Origin: JALYUA01 sp039933215
Lineage (GTDB): Bacteria > Acidobacteriota > Thermoanaerobaculia > UBA5066 > Gp7-AA6
Reading direction: 5' to 3'
DNA: 64,000 nucleotides
NCBI GenBank assembly: GCA_039933215.1
Contig: JBDTOO010000004.1
Coordinates: 1-64,000 of the forward strand
Position numbers and translations under genes: made by a program. The notes under the pieces are model-generated. The model saw only the letters and a list, made by a program, of their open reading frames with translations, made no database searches and had not been told where the DNA came from. Shown in pieces: positions 53,060 through 62,175 of this stretch (position 1 is the first letter of the stretch; every line of letters starts with the position of its first letter).

Positions 53060-53260
53060 CGAGTGGTCCAAGAGCGATTCCCGTGCCCGGGTGGCCGCCG
53101 GGAGGCATCTCATTGAAAAACAATGGCTTAACTTCAGCCATGGCCGGGGGCCTGGCATCCTCAGTGCCGAATTTCGTTTCCAAAAGTGACGCTCGGGGGC
53201 GGTCCGAGCGCGATCGCGTCGGGTCCCCGGATCGCTCGGGGGGGTTACACTTTCGCATTC
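53060..53260. promoter_or_regulatory. Divergent regulatory region of the pilus operon and pilT genes
   Basis: Between the two starts lie an inverted repeat CATTG-AAAAA-CAATG (53111-53125) and an overlapping ATGGCT-N7-AGCCAT (53123-53141), which together look like operators. On the minus strand 53140-53126 reads TGGCTGAAGTTAAGC. This has the sigma-54 GG-N10-GC spacing but a poor -12 element, so it is a weak candidate promoter for the minor pilins. No gene is seen here. Confidence 0.45.
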
Positions 53261-55750
53261 ATGTGGTCAAAAAAGCGACGCTCGCCTCCCCCCGAGGCGC
53301 GGGCGCTCCTGACCCGTGTCCGAGGGCACATCTGGAAGTCGGACGGGGAGCGGGATGACCTGCTCCGCCGCATCTCCGCGGAGACCACGCTCGAAGCGGA
53401 AGACGTCGGCTGGATGGCGGCGAACGCCGACCCGTCGGTGCGCCAGTCCGGGATCGCGATCCTCCAGAAGTTTCCGTTCGAGGCCGCCTCCGCGGCCCTG
53501 TTCGAGTTTCTCGCGGGCCACGGCGACGCGGCCCGCCGGAACGTCTCCGCATCCCTGGAGCTCGTCGGCGGCGCCTCCTTCGGCTCGCACCTGCCGGCGC
53601 TTCTCGCGCACCCGGACCCCGGCGTCGGCTTGATCGCGCTCGACTGGCTCCGGCGCAACCCGTCCGAGGCCGCGCTCGACGGGATCGTGCCCGCCCTGGC
53701 GTCGACGTCGGCGTCGCTGCGCCGGAAGGCGTTCGCGATCGTCGAGGCGACGCCGGGCAGGAAGAGTCTCGCCCTCGCGCGTGCCGCTCTCGACCACGAT
53801 GACGAGGAGATCCGGTTCCGGGCGGTCGGCCTGGTCGCAAAATACCCCGACGAGGCGAACGTTCCGCCGCTTCTCCGCCGGTGCCATGCCGACTCGGCCC
53901 GAGTCCAGGACGCCGCGACCGCCGCGCTCGCGCCGCTTCTCGGGGCGCTCGCCGCGGGCAACGACTCCGACGCCCGCTTCCACGAGCACATCCTTCCCCT
54001 CCTGACGGACGTGAACCCGCGCGTGCGGCAGCTCGCGATGAAGATCCTTGAGAGCCAGGATCCCGCCCGGGTCGCCGACTCCTTTTTGAAAGGATTCCGC
54101 GATACGTACGGCCCGGCCCGCGACCGCGCGATCGAAGGGCTCCACGAGCTCGGCCCCGCGTTCATCCAGGCCTTTCTGGATCGCGACGACGACCCGGACC
54201 GGGGGGTCGCCGCGCTCGCGTCCTCGATCGCCGTGACGCTGCGCGGCCCGGACGTCGTCCCTCACTGCATGCGCTTTCTCGAAGGGACCGACTGGTGGCT
54301 TCGCGATCGGGCCGCACAGGCGCTCGCGGAGATCCGCGACGAGCGTGCGCTGCCCGCGCTCCTCCACATGCTGAACGACCCCGATTCCGACATCTCGGCC
54401 GCCGCCGCCCTCGGCGTCTGGGGCAGCCCGCAGGCGCTCCCGGGGCTCCTCGAGGCGTTCAAGAAGGGGACCAAGGACCTGCGGCTCGAGATCCTCGAGG
54501 CCTTCGCGAGAATCCCCGATCCGCGGGTCGACCCCCTCCTGGAGCAGATCGCGCGGATGGTCGCCGACCCGCTGATCCACGGCAAGGCGACGCGGATGCT
54601 CGCCGCCCGCGCCGGCGCCCCGATCGAGGAGACGCCGGAGCCCACGTTCACGGAAATCGACTTCGCGGCCAAACCCTTTCCGTCGCTGCGCGACCTGCTC
54701 CACCACGCGCGCGCCGTCGGAGCCTCGGACCTCCACCTCTCGGCCGGAACGAAGCCGCACGTGCGCCGGCTCGGGCGCCTGGAGCCCCTCCCTCTCGCCG
54801 ACACGACGGACGGGCAGATGCGCGAGTGGATGCCGCAGATCCTGGGAGAGCGCGCCGGCGAGCTCGAGGCGCTCCGTCAGGTCGACTTCTGCTACAAGGA
54901 CCCGGACCTCGGGCGCTTCCGGACGAACGTCTTCTTCCAGCGCAAGGGCTTGAACGCCGTCTTCCGGCTCGTCCCGTTCGAGATCCCCACGCTCGCGGAG
55001 ATCGGGATGCCGGAGAGCCTCTGGGAGATCAGCACGTTCAGCCAGGGGCTCGTCCTCGTCACCGGCGCCGCCGGCTGCGGGAAGACGACGACCCTCGCGG
55101 CGCTCGTCGACCGGATCAACGCGACGGAGCACTCCCACATCCTCACCATCGAAGACCCGATCGAGTACGTCCACGCCAACAAGGAGTCGCTGATCAACCA
55201 GCGGGAGATCCCCTCGCACTCGAAGTCCTTCGCCCGGGCGCTCCGGCAGTCCCTGCGGGAGGATCCCGACGTGATCCTCGTCGGCGAGATGCGCGACCTG
55301 GAGACGATCTCCCTCGCGATCACCGCGTCGGAGACGGGTCACCTCGTCCTGGGAACCCTCCATACGACGACGGCGTCCTCCACCGTCGACCGCATCATCA
55401 ACGCGTTTCCCGCGGAACAGCAGAACCAGATCCGCATGATGATCTCCGACTCCCTGAAGGCCGTCGTTTCGCAGACGCTGCTCCCCCGGCGGGACGGCGC
55501 CGGGCGGGTGGCGGCCTATGAGGTCCTCCGCAACACGCCGAACGTGGCCGGGTTGATCCGCGACGGGAAGACGTTTCAGCTTCCGACCGCCATGCAGACC
55601 GGAAGCGCGTCCGGAATGGTCCTCATGGACACCGCTCTGATGGCGCTCGTGCAGGACGGCGTCATCGAGCCGCGGGCCGCGTACAACCGGGCGCAGCGCA
55701 AGGAAACCTTCGAGCCGATGCTCCAGGCCGACGAGGGAGCGACGGCGTGA
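53261..55750 (+). CDS. HEAT-repeat / PilT-like twitching ATPase fusion
   Basis: Retraction-type ATPase of the type IV pilus with an unusual N-terminus. Residues ~10-460 are HEAT-like helical repeats (IRFRAVGLVAKYPDEANVPP, LRDRAAQALAEIRDERALPA, ISAAAALGVWGSPQALPGLL). The remaining ~360 residues are PilT: LRDLLHHARAVGASDLHLSA, Walker A TGAAGCGKTTT, Asp box TIEDPIEYVH, Walker B DVILVGEMRDLETIS, His box LHTTTASSTVDRII. PilT itself is ~345 residues, so the extension more than doubles it. ATG at 53261 (829 residues). Its end overlaps the next pilT-like gene (GTGA). Confidence 0.9.
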   Translation: MWSKKRRSPPPEARALLTRVRGHIWKSDGERDDLLRRISAETTLEAEDVGWMAANADPSVRQSGIAILQKFPFEAASAALFEFLAGHGDAARRNVSASLELVGGASFGSHLPALLAHPDPGVGLIALDWLRRNPSEAALDGIVPALASTSASLRRKAFAIVEATPGRKSLALARAALDHDDEEIRFRAVGLVAKYPDEANVPPLLRRCHADSARVQDAATAALAPLLGALAAGNDSDARFHEHILPLLTDVNPRVRQLAMKILESQDPARVADSFLKGFRDTYGPARDRAIEGLHELGPAFIQAFLDRDDDPDRGVAALASSIAVTLRGPDVVPHCMRFLEGTDWWLRDRAAQALAEIRDERALPALLHMLNDPDSDISAAAALGVWGSPQALPGLLEAFKKGTKDLRLEILEAFARIPDPRVDPLLEQIARMVADPLIHGKATRMLAARAGAPIEETPEPTFTEIDFAAKPFPSLRDLLHHARAVGASDLHLSAGTKPHVRRLGRLEPLPLADTTDGQMREWMPQILGERAGELEALRQVDFCYKDPDLGRFRTNVFFQRKGLNAVFRLVPFEIPTLAEIGMPESLWEISTFSQGLVLVTGAAGCGKTTTLAALVDRINATEHSHILTIEDPIEYVHANKESLINQREIPSHSKSFARALRQSLREDPDVILVGEMRDLETISLAITASETGHLVLGTLHTTTASSTVDRIINAFPAEQQNQIRMMISDSLKAVVSQTLLPRRDGAGRVAAYEVLRNTPNVAGLIRDGKTFQLPTAMQTGSASGMVLMDTALMALVQDGVIEPRAAYNRAQRKETFEPMLQADEGATA

Positions 55751-56910
55751 CGCCGGCGGCTGTGGCGGGCGGCACGGAGGTGCAGGCGTTCGGAGCGAAC
55801 CGGGTGGACCGGTTCCTTTCGATCCTGCCGAAGCGCAACGGCTCGGACCTGCACCTCGCCGTCGGCGGTCCGCCGATGCTCCGGATCGACGGCCGGCTCG
55901 AGCGCATCCGCTTCCGAGCCCTGACCGAAGGGGATTTCTACAACCTGATCGGGCCGATCACCCCGGCGCGGCTCTGGGAGGCGTTCACGCGCGACGGGGA
56001 CGCGGATTTCGCCTACCAGATGGGCGAGGAGGCCCGCTTCCGCGTGAATCTCCTCCGGCAGGAGCGCGGGTCGGCGGCGGTCTTTCGCCTGATCCCGTCG
56101 CGGGTTCCCACCGTCTCCGATCTGCGCCTCCCGGATGCGATCGCGAATCTCTCCGACGGAACGCGGGGGCTCGTGCTCGTGACGGGGCCGACCGGCAGCG
56201 GAAAGACGACCACGCTCGCAGCGATCCTGGACCGGATCAACCAGCGCCAGCCGTACCACGTCGTCACGATCGAGGACCCGATCGAGTTCGTCCACATCAA
56301 CCAGCGGTCGGTCTTCACGCAGCGCGAGATCGGGACCGACGTGCCGGGCTTCGCCGAAGGGGTCAAGGCGGCGATCCGCGAGGATCCCGACGCGCTCTTG
56401 ATCGGCGAGATGCGGGACCTGGAGACGATGCGCATGGCCCTGTCGGCGGCCGAGACGGGGCTCCTCGTGTTCGCGACGCTCCACACCAATTCCGCGGCGA
56501 AGGCCATCGATCGGATCATCGACGCGTTTCCCGCCGCGGAGCAGGAGCAGATCCGCACCGTCCTCGCCGAGTCGCTGCGCGCCGTCGTGGCCCAGCAGCT
56601 GCTCGCGCGCGTGGGGGGCGGCCGGGCCGCGGCGTTCGAGATCCTGATCGGCTCCACGGCCCTCTCGAACGCGATCCGCGAGGGAAAGACCTCGCTCATC
56701 AACAATCAGATCCAGACCGGCAAGGCGAAGGGGATGATCGCGATGGATCAGTCGCTCGGCGAGCTCATGCGCGCCGGCACGGTCTCCCCCGAGGACGCGC
56801 TCGAGCGCGCTCTCGATCGCGAGAGCTTCAAGAACGTGATTGCCGGCTGGATTCCCGATCCGAAGCCGGCGCCCCGCCCGGCGCCGTCGCGGCCGCCAGC
56901 CGCAAAGTGA
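55747..56910 (+). CDS. PilT/PilU-like twitching motility ATPase
   Basis: Second retraction ATPase, 387 residues. The PilT blocks are VDRFLSILPKRNGSDLHLAV, Walker A GPTGSGKTTT, Asp box TIEDPIEFVH, Walker B DALLIGEMRDLETMRMAL, and His box FATLHTNSAAKAIDRIIDAF. A Pro-rich tail (DPKPAPRPAPSRPP) ends the protein. GTG start at 55747, coupled to the stop of the HEAT-PilT gene. Its last 83 bp overlap the convergent histidine kinase gene. Confidence 0.92.
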   Translation: MTPAAVAGGTEVQAFGANRVDRFLSILPKRNGSDLHLAVGGPPMLRIDGRLERIRFRALTEGDFYNLIGPITPARLWEAFTRDGDADFAYQMGEEARFRVNLLRQERGSAAVFRLIPSRVPTVSDLRLPDAIANLSDGTRGLVLVTGPTGSGKTTTLAAILDRINQRQPYHVVTIEDPIEFVHINQRSVFTQREIGTDVPGFAEGVKAAIREDPDALLIGEMRDLETMRMALSAAETGLLVFATLHTNSAAKAIDRIIDAFPAAEQEQIRTVLAESLRAVVAQQLLARVGGGRAAAFEILIGSTALSNAIREGKTSLINNQIQTGKAKGMIAMDQSLGELMRAGTVSPEDALERALDRESFKNVIAGWIPDPKPAPRPAPSRPPAAK

Positions 56911-58630
56911 AGACGGCGCCCCCGCCGGGGCGCGCATCCACCTCCACCGTCCCGCCGTGCATCTGGGCGATCCGCACGACGATCGCCAGCCCGAAACCGA
57001 CTCCGTCCGGCTTGCTCGAGTAGAACGGCAGGAAGATCTTCTCGCGCGCTTCCGCGTCCACGCCCGGTCCGCGGTCGGCGACGGCGATCGACACCTCGCC
57101 GTCCGCACCCCCTCCCGAGACCGCCACGGCGTCGCTCTCCGTCCGGCGCCCGGGAGGCGTCGCTTCCGTCGCGTTGCGGAGGAGATTGGCGACGGCGCGC
57201 CGCAGGAGGAGCGTCGACCCGGCCACCTCCGGGAAGTTCCCCGCGCGGCGGACGCGCAAGCCGGGAAATGCCGCCTCGATCTCCGCGGACGCCGCTTCGA
57301 CGACCGCGGCCAGGTCGACGGGCTCCGGCACGAATCCGTCGGGTCGGGCGAAGAGAAGGAAGTCGCTCGTCACCCGGCTCATCTCCTGCGCCTCGTTCCG
57401 GATGGCCTTCAAATGGTCCCCCGCGCGATCGGGGTTGCGCAGCGCGAGATCCGCGTATCCATCGATCGCGGCCGCCGCGTTACGGAACTCGTGCGCCGCC
57501 CCCGCGGAAACTTCTCCGAGGTCCGCGAGATGACGCGCCCGCGCGATGTTCGCCTCGAGCCGTCGCACCTCGGTCAGGTCCGAGAAGAGCGCCAGGACGC
57601 CCAGGAATCGTCCATCCGCGCCGGCCGCCGGGGTCGCAGTGACGCCGAGGACCCGTTCGGGATCGCCCCAGCGGACCTCGCGGCGGCCGACGGCTTCCCG
57701 TTCGTCCAGCACCGACCTCACGACGGCGCGCAGCTCCGGCACGTGCCGGAGCGTCTCCTCGAAGCCGGCACCCCGGACGTCCTGCGGGAGCCCGAGGATC
57801 TCCCGGCCCGCCTCGTTCAACTCCACCACCGCCCCCGAGCGGTCGACCGACAGGAGCCCCGTCGGAAGGTTCCGGGCGAGCGTCCGCGCGGCGATCTCCA
57901 TGTCGTCGGCGCGCTCTTTCTCCGCGCGGGCGAGACGCTCGAGCTCGAGCTCCTTTTCGGAGAGCGCCGCGATGGTCGCCTCGAAGCGCGCGATGACGAA
58001 ATCGCGTTCGTCGGCCGACGCCCGCGCGGGGTTGTTTCCCCGCGGCGCCGCGCCCGCCGTCGCGAGCAGCCGGTCGTACGGCGCGAGCAGCGAGCGCAGA
58101 TAGAGCCACGCCAGAACCACCAGGATCGCGCCGGCGAGAGGGACGAGAACCGTCAGGTTGCGGGCGTACGAGCGCAGCGCCGAGCCGGGCGCCGGGTCGA
58201 GAGCGACGAGGTAGAAGCCGGGCGGCCCGGCAGCGGACGCGAGCAGCAGAGGCGGCGAGCTCTTCCAGTCGCTCAGCACGCGGCCGGCGGCCGGGTGGTC
58301 CGCGGGCAGTTTCTCCGGCGCCTGCACCTCGTGCGTCACGGCGCGGACTCTCCGGCCGCCGCGGTCGTAGACGGCGACGTAGACGACGTCCGGCCCCAGC
58401 GCCGCCCGGTCCAGCATGTCGGTGGGATCGGACGACGGAAGCGCCAGGCGCCTCAGGATCTCCGCGGCGCGGAGCTCCGCCTGGCGGCTCCCCCACTCCG
58501 TCGCGTTGCGCAGGAAGAGGAGCGTCACGAAGTTCAGGAAGAGGATCAGAAGCAGCGCGACCGACAGGAAGAGCCGCGAGTCCCGCCGAAACGAGCGCGG
58601 AACCTCGTCCGGGAGGCGCGCGCCGGTCAC
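56828..58630 (-). CDS. PilS-like sensor histidine kinase
   Basis: Membrane sensor kinase of 600 residues. Helix 1 is FLSVALLLILFLNFVTLLFL. It continues with a ~130-residue periplasmic sensor, helix 2 (VLVPLAGAILVVLAWLYL), a PAS-type domain (GLLSVDRSGAVVELNEAGRE) and an H-box GAAHEFRNAAAAIDGYADLA with the phosphorylated His. The ATPase has N-box LLRNATEATPPG, G1 DRGPGV and G2 KPDGVGFGLAIV. GTG start at 58630 overlaps the prepilin peptidase stop. Its likely partner is the sigma-54 activator at 42026 (inference). The 3' end overlaps the convergent pilT-like gene by 83 bp. Confidence 0.9.
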   Translation of the reverse strand: MTGARLPDEVPRSFRRDSRLFLSVALLLILFLNFVTLLFLRNATEWGSRQAELRAAEILRRLALPSSDPTDMLDRAALGPDVVYVAVYDRGGRRVRAVTHEVQAPEKLPADHPAAGRVLSDWKSSPPLLLASAAGPPGFYLVALDPAPGSALRSYARNLTVLVPLAGAILVVLAWLYLRSLLAPYDRLLATAGAAPRGNNPARASADERDFVIARFEATIAALSEKELELERLARAEKERADDMEIAARTLARNLPTGLLSVDRSGAVVELNEAGREILGLPQDVRGAGFEETLRHVPELRAVVRSVLDEREAVGRREVRWGDPERVLGVTATPAAGADGRFLGVLALFSDLTEVRRLEANIARARHLADLGEVSAGAAHEFRNAAAAIDGYADLALRNPDRAGDHLKAIRNEAQEMSRVTSDFLLFARPDGFVPEPVDLAAVVEAASAEIEAAFPGLRVRRAGNFPEVAGSTLLLRRAVANLLRNATEATPPGRRTESDAVAVSGGGADGEVSIAVADRGPGVDAEAREKIFLPFYSSKPDGVGFGLAIVVRIAQMHGGTVEVDARPGGGAVFTLRLAAATAPGGAPASDRESSRQSRS

Positions 58631-59430
58631 GATGCCGGCCACAGGGCGCGGTATCGCGCGACGAGCGGCTCCCCGAAGAAGAAGGCCGCCACCGCCCCGA
58701 CGGCCAGGAAGACGCCGAACGGCAGGCGCAGCTTGCGGTCGCCGGCGCCGGTCACGATGAGAAGCACGCCCACGAGGCTCCCCGAGAGAGAGGCGAGCAG
58801 GATCGTGACGAGGACTCCCCAGGGACCGATGAAGGCGCCGATCATCCCCAGCATCTTCACGTCCCCGAGTCCCATGCCCTCGTGCCCGGCGATGCGCTCG
58901 TAGAGAAACGCGACGAGGAAGAGCGATCCCGCACCGGCGGCGGCCCCGAGCACCGCCGCGAGCGGGGAGCGCGACGGTGAGAGAAAGGCGACCCCGATCC
59001 CGAACGCGATGCCGGTCAGCGTGATCTTGTCGGGGAGGATCTGGAACTCCGCGTCGATCGCGAGGAGCGCGAGGCAGGCGGAGACCAGGAACACCCCCGA
59101 GAGGATCTCCCCCCAGTCGCGCCCGCGCATCGCGACGAGAACCCAGAGGATCCCGTTCGAAAGCTCCAGCGCGGGGTAGCGGATCGCGATCGGCGCCCGG
59201 CAGGTCGCGCACTTGCCGCGCAGCGCGAGCCAGGAGATGACCGGCACGTTCTGGAGCGGCCGAATCGGCTCGCCGCAGGAGGGACAGTGCGAGCCGGGCG
59301 AAACGAGGGACTCGCCACGCGGCAGGCGGTGGACGAGCACGTTCAAGAACGAGCCGACGAGAAGACCCGCGACGCCCGCGAGCGCGAGGAGAAGCGGACC
59401 CCAGTCCGACCAGGGCCCGACGGGCGTCAC
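58627..59430 (-). CDS. pilD: Type IV prepilin peptidase (PilD-like)
   Basis: Membrane aspartyl protease that cleaves and N-methylates prepilins. The 267 residues begin with GLLVGSFLNVLVHRLPRGES and a zinc site with two CxxC pairs (CPSCGEP and CATCRAP). Both catalytic Asp motifs follow: LLAIDAEFQILPDKIT and GHEGMGLGDVKMLGMIGAF. About eight membrane helices are present. GTG start overlaps the YfhO-like gene's stop (GTGA). It serves the many pilins encoded around it. Confidence 0.95.
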   Translation of the reverse strand: MTPVGPWSDWGPLLLALAGVAGLLVGSFLNVLVHRLPRGESLVSPGSHCPSCGEPIRPLQNVPVISWLALRGKCATCRAPIAIRYPALELSNGILWVLVAMRGRDWGEILSGVFLVSACLALLAIDAEFQILPDKITLTGIAFGIGVAFLSPSRSPLAAVLGAAAGAGSLFLVAFLYERIAGHEGMGLGDVKMLGMIGAFIGPWGVLVTILLASLSGSLVGVLLIVTGAGDRKLRLPFGVFLAVGAVAAFFFGEPLVARYRALWPAS

Positions 59431-61628
59431 AGGACCGCCCCGGCGCGGGCGGGCTCTCCGCGGCGGACGAGGACGACGAGCAGGATCAAGCCCGCGGCGG
59501 AGAGTGCCGCGCCGGCCGCGAACGAGACCGGCCGGTAGAGAAACGCGACGCGATGAGGACCCGCGGCGAGCGCGACAGCCCGGAAGCACCCGTCGGCGAG
59601 GAGGATCTCGGCGCGCTTCCCGTCGACCTCCGCCCGCCAGCCGGGCCAGGCGAGGTCGGTCAACACGAGAAGCCCGGCCCCGTCGGCGTGGACCTCGGCG
59701 ACGACGCGTTCGGGACGGTCCTCCGCGATGCGGGCGATCAGAAATCCCTTCCGCGCCGATCCCTCGACCGGTCGGGGAGACGGCTCCCGGTCGACGAACA
59801 CCGTCCGCTCCCAGTCGGCATCCCCGCGCGCCATCCGGGCCCATGCCTTCGCGGGGTCCGGCTCGATCGAGAACGCGCGGACGAAGGAGAGCCTCGGACG
59901 GTAGGGATGGATCGGCGCCCGGAAGTAGTCGCCGACTCTTCTCGAGCCCATGTTCGGAGGGAGGTAGGGCGTCCAGAGGACGCGCCCGCTCGCCGCTCCG
60001 GCGGGCCGCTGCGGATCGCGTTCCGAATCGACGACGTCCGCCACGGCCCGCGCCGAGAGGGTCGCGAGCGGAGATGCGGTCCGGAGAGTTCGCACCCCCA
60101 TCGTGAGATTCGTGTATCCGAGAAGCGCTTCCCGCTGCCGGCGCAGCGTGGCCGCGTCGAAGGCGTCGTCGCGGAGGACCGCGGGGACGAGCGTCGCCAT
60201 CGGCGGCGTGAGCACGCGTCCGGGCAAAGCCGCGAGAACGGAGACCGCCGGCGGAATGCGCCGCAGCTCCGACTCGGGCGCGAAGCGGAAGAGACGCCCT
60301 CCGGAGAACGCGAGACCCGCGCAGAGGAACAGGGCCGCGGCCGTCTGCATCGCGCCCTGCCACGGGAGGCGCTCCGGCGAAACGAGCGCGACGGCCGCGA
60401 GCGCCGCGAGCCCGGCGGCCTCGGCCGCGCGCGCCACCGCCGGCTGCGCGGAGAAGGCGATGAGCAGCGCGCCGGCGGTCGCCGCGCCCGCGAGGAAGAT
60501 GCGGTGCCGCGCCTCGCGAGAGAAGCGAAGGCTGTCGAGCCCGAGGCCGGCGAGAACCGCGAGCGCGAACGCCGCCGGCGCGAGAGCCTTCGCCGGGTAG
60601 CGGATCCGGTCCAAGGGCGGGAGGCTCCGCAGCCAGGCGCCGGGCGGACCGGCGGCCGCGAGGGCGACGCCGGCGAGGACGATTCCGGCGAGAACGAGGG
60701 TCAGGGGACGGCGCTCCCGCTCGCGGAGGGCGGCGGCGGCGAGGACGAGCGTCAGCGTTCCCGCCGCCAGCGATGGAAGGTAGGACGTGCCGCTTCCGCG
60801 CGAGAGCCCCGTCACCCCGGCGAGCCCCTGCCACCCGACGGCTCCTGCGTCGCGCTCGACGGCGGGCAGCGGGCCCCGGCGCTCGGACCGCAGCGTGAGC
60901 TCGCCGAAGGGAACGAGCGCCACCGCGGCGAGCACGAGCCCGAGCGCGGCGGAAGCGGCGAGCCGCCCGAGGCGGAGGCGCGGCGAAGGCTGGAATCCCC
61001 CCTCGCGAGCGGGCAGCGCCCGCCAGACGAAGAGCAGCGCGATCGCGGCGGTCGCCCCCGAGATCTCCGGGCTTCCGGACAGCGCCTGGACGGCGAAAAG
61101 GCCCGCGAAGGCGAGGCGCGACGCGCGCGTCGCGAGCCCGCCCCGCGCGAGCGCCGCGAGGATCGGAAGCCAGGCATACGCTCCGAAGTGATTCCAGTAG
61201 CCGCAGAGAGACGCGGCGAAGCCCGACGCCGCAAACGACGCCGCCCCCGCCAGTGACGCCGCTTCCGTGGCGCCCTCCTGCCGCAGGAAGGCGCGTGTTC
61301 CGGCGACGGCCGCCGCGAAATGGAGGACCAGGAACAGCCCGGCCGCGAGCGCGGCGGAAGGCAGCAGGAACAGGAGCCCCGGCGGGTAGAACGCGCCCGA
61401 CTGGAGATTCGCCAGCCAGGGCTCGCCGCACCCCGACAGGGGATTCCACAGAGGCAGCTCGCCGGCCCGGAGACGATCCGCCGTGTAGAGCTTCAGCGGA
61501 AAGAAGAAGTCCGCCTGGTCGCGAAAGGTCGGCGCTGCGCGCCGGAAGAGGGCGGGGAAGAGCCAGTCGAGACAGGGAAAAACAGCCGCCGCGGCGAGAA
61601 GGCCGGCGGGGGCGCGGCGGAGGGTCAC
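59427..61628 (-). CDS. YfhO-like polytopic membrane protein
   Basis: The 733-residue protein has about 12-14 hydrophobic helices and the pattern of the YfhO family. Near the N-terminus are FFFPLKLYTADRLRAGELPL and PLWNPLSGCGEPWLANLQSG. Loops such as PLDRIRYPAKALAPAAFALA follow. A C-terminal periplasmic domain contains LLVLTDLAWPGWRAEVDGKR and AAGPHRVAFLYRP, then two last helices. YfhO proteins are thought to act as GT-C type glycosyltransferases or their relatives, moving lipid-linked sugars. A link to pilin glycosylation is possible from position alone. GTG start at 61628. Confidence 0.82.
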   Translation of the reverse strand: MTLRRAPAGLLAAAAVFPCLDWLFPALFRRAAPTFRDQADFFFPLKLYTADRLRAGELPLWNPLSGCGEPWLANLQSGAFYPPGLLFLLPSAALAAGLFLVLHFAAAVAGTRAFLRQEGATEAASLAGAASFAASGFAASLCGYWNHFGAYAWLPILAALARGGLATRASRLAFAGLFAVQALSGSPEISGATAAIALLFVWRALPAREGGFQPSPRLRLGRLAASAALGLVLAAVALVPFGELTLRSERRGPLPAVERDAGAVGWQGLAGVTGLSRGSGTSYLPSLAAGTLTLVLAAAALRERERRPLTLVLAGIVLAGVALAAAGPPGAWLRSLPPLDRIRYPAKALAPAAFALAVLAGLGLDSLRFSREARHRIFLAGAATAGALLIAFSAQPAVARAAEAAGLAALAAVALVSPERLPWQGAMQTAAALFLCAGLAFSGGRLFRFAPESELRRIPPAVSVLAALPGRVLTPPMATLVPAVLRDDAFDAATLRRQREALLGYTNLTMGVRTLRTASPLATLSARAVADVVDSERDPQRPAGAASGRVLWTPYLPPNMGSRRVGDYFRAPIHPYRPRLSFVRAFSIEPDPAKAWARMARGDADWERTVFVDREPSPRPVEGSARKGFLIARIAEDRPERVVAEVHADGAGLLVLTDLAWPGWRAEVDGKRAEILLADGCFRAVALAAGPHRVAFLYRPVSFAAGAALSAAGLILLVVLVRRGEPARAGAVL

Positions 61629-61652
61629 GCCGTCATTGTAAGGGCCGGCGCT

Positions 61653-62132
61653 TCAGTTCTGGGTCCCCTCGGGCCACTGGATGAACGTGCCGTTGCTGAA
61701 GAGGATGTCGTCGTTGAAGTCCGTCGTCGTTCCACACACGACGGAGGACGAGACCCCGTCGCGTCCGAGGCTGCGAACGTTGTACTTCGAGAAAGCGACG
61801 TCCATGTTGTAGACCATGTAGTGCGACCAGCCGTCCCGCAGCGGCGGAAGGGCGATGTAGGTCGGGGAGAGGTTGGTGAACGAGGTCGCCGCGAGAACCG
61901 TGCCGGCGTCGGTGTACGTTCCCCCGGCGCATGCCGCCGCCGGAAAGAAACTGTTGTCGACGTGGTACGCCTCGAGAGCGACGGCGAGCGTCCGCATGTC
62001 CGCGACGGTGCGCTTCTGCCTCGCTCGCTGGACGGCGTTCAAGAGATTCGGAATCGCGATCGCGGCCAGGATGCCGATGATCGCGATCACGATCAAGAGC
62101 TCGATCAGCGTAAAGCCTCGCTGGCGTTTCAT
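61653..62132 (-). CDS. Type IV pilin-like protein (copy 1)
   Basis: Major-pilin-like protein of 159 residues. The leader is only MKRQRG, then FTLIELLIVIAIIGILAAIA with Glu5. The helix continues IPNLLNAVQRARQKRTVADM. The globular part contains a Cys pair (FFPAAACAGG and SSVVCGTT) that could close a D-loop. It is about 65% alike by eye to the next two copies and ends in the same IQWPEGTQ. Start 62132 has GGAGGCG upstream. It lies 24 bp before the YfhO-like gene. Confidence 0.93.
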   Translation of the reverse strand: MKRQRGFTLIELLIVIAIIGILAAIAIPNLLNAVQRARQKRTVADMRTLAVALEAYHVDNSFFPAAACAGGTYTDAGTVLAATSFTNLSPTYIALPPLRDGWSHYMVYNMDVAFSKYNVRSLGRDGVSSSVVCGTTTDFNDDILFSNGTFIQWPEGTQN

Positions 62133-62175
62133 TGGGCGCCTCCGCTCGGATGGATCGAGTCCTGCACCGGTCGGC

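Noticed and set aside
53151..53166. Plus-strand TGGC-N7-GTGC as a sigma-54 promoter for the pilT genes
   Set aside because: The -12 element is GTGC rather than TTGC and it sits about 95 bp from the start codon; too weak to list.
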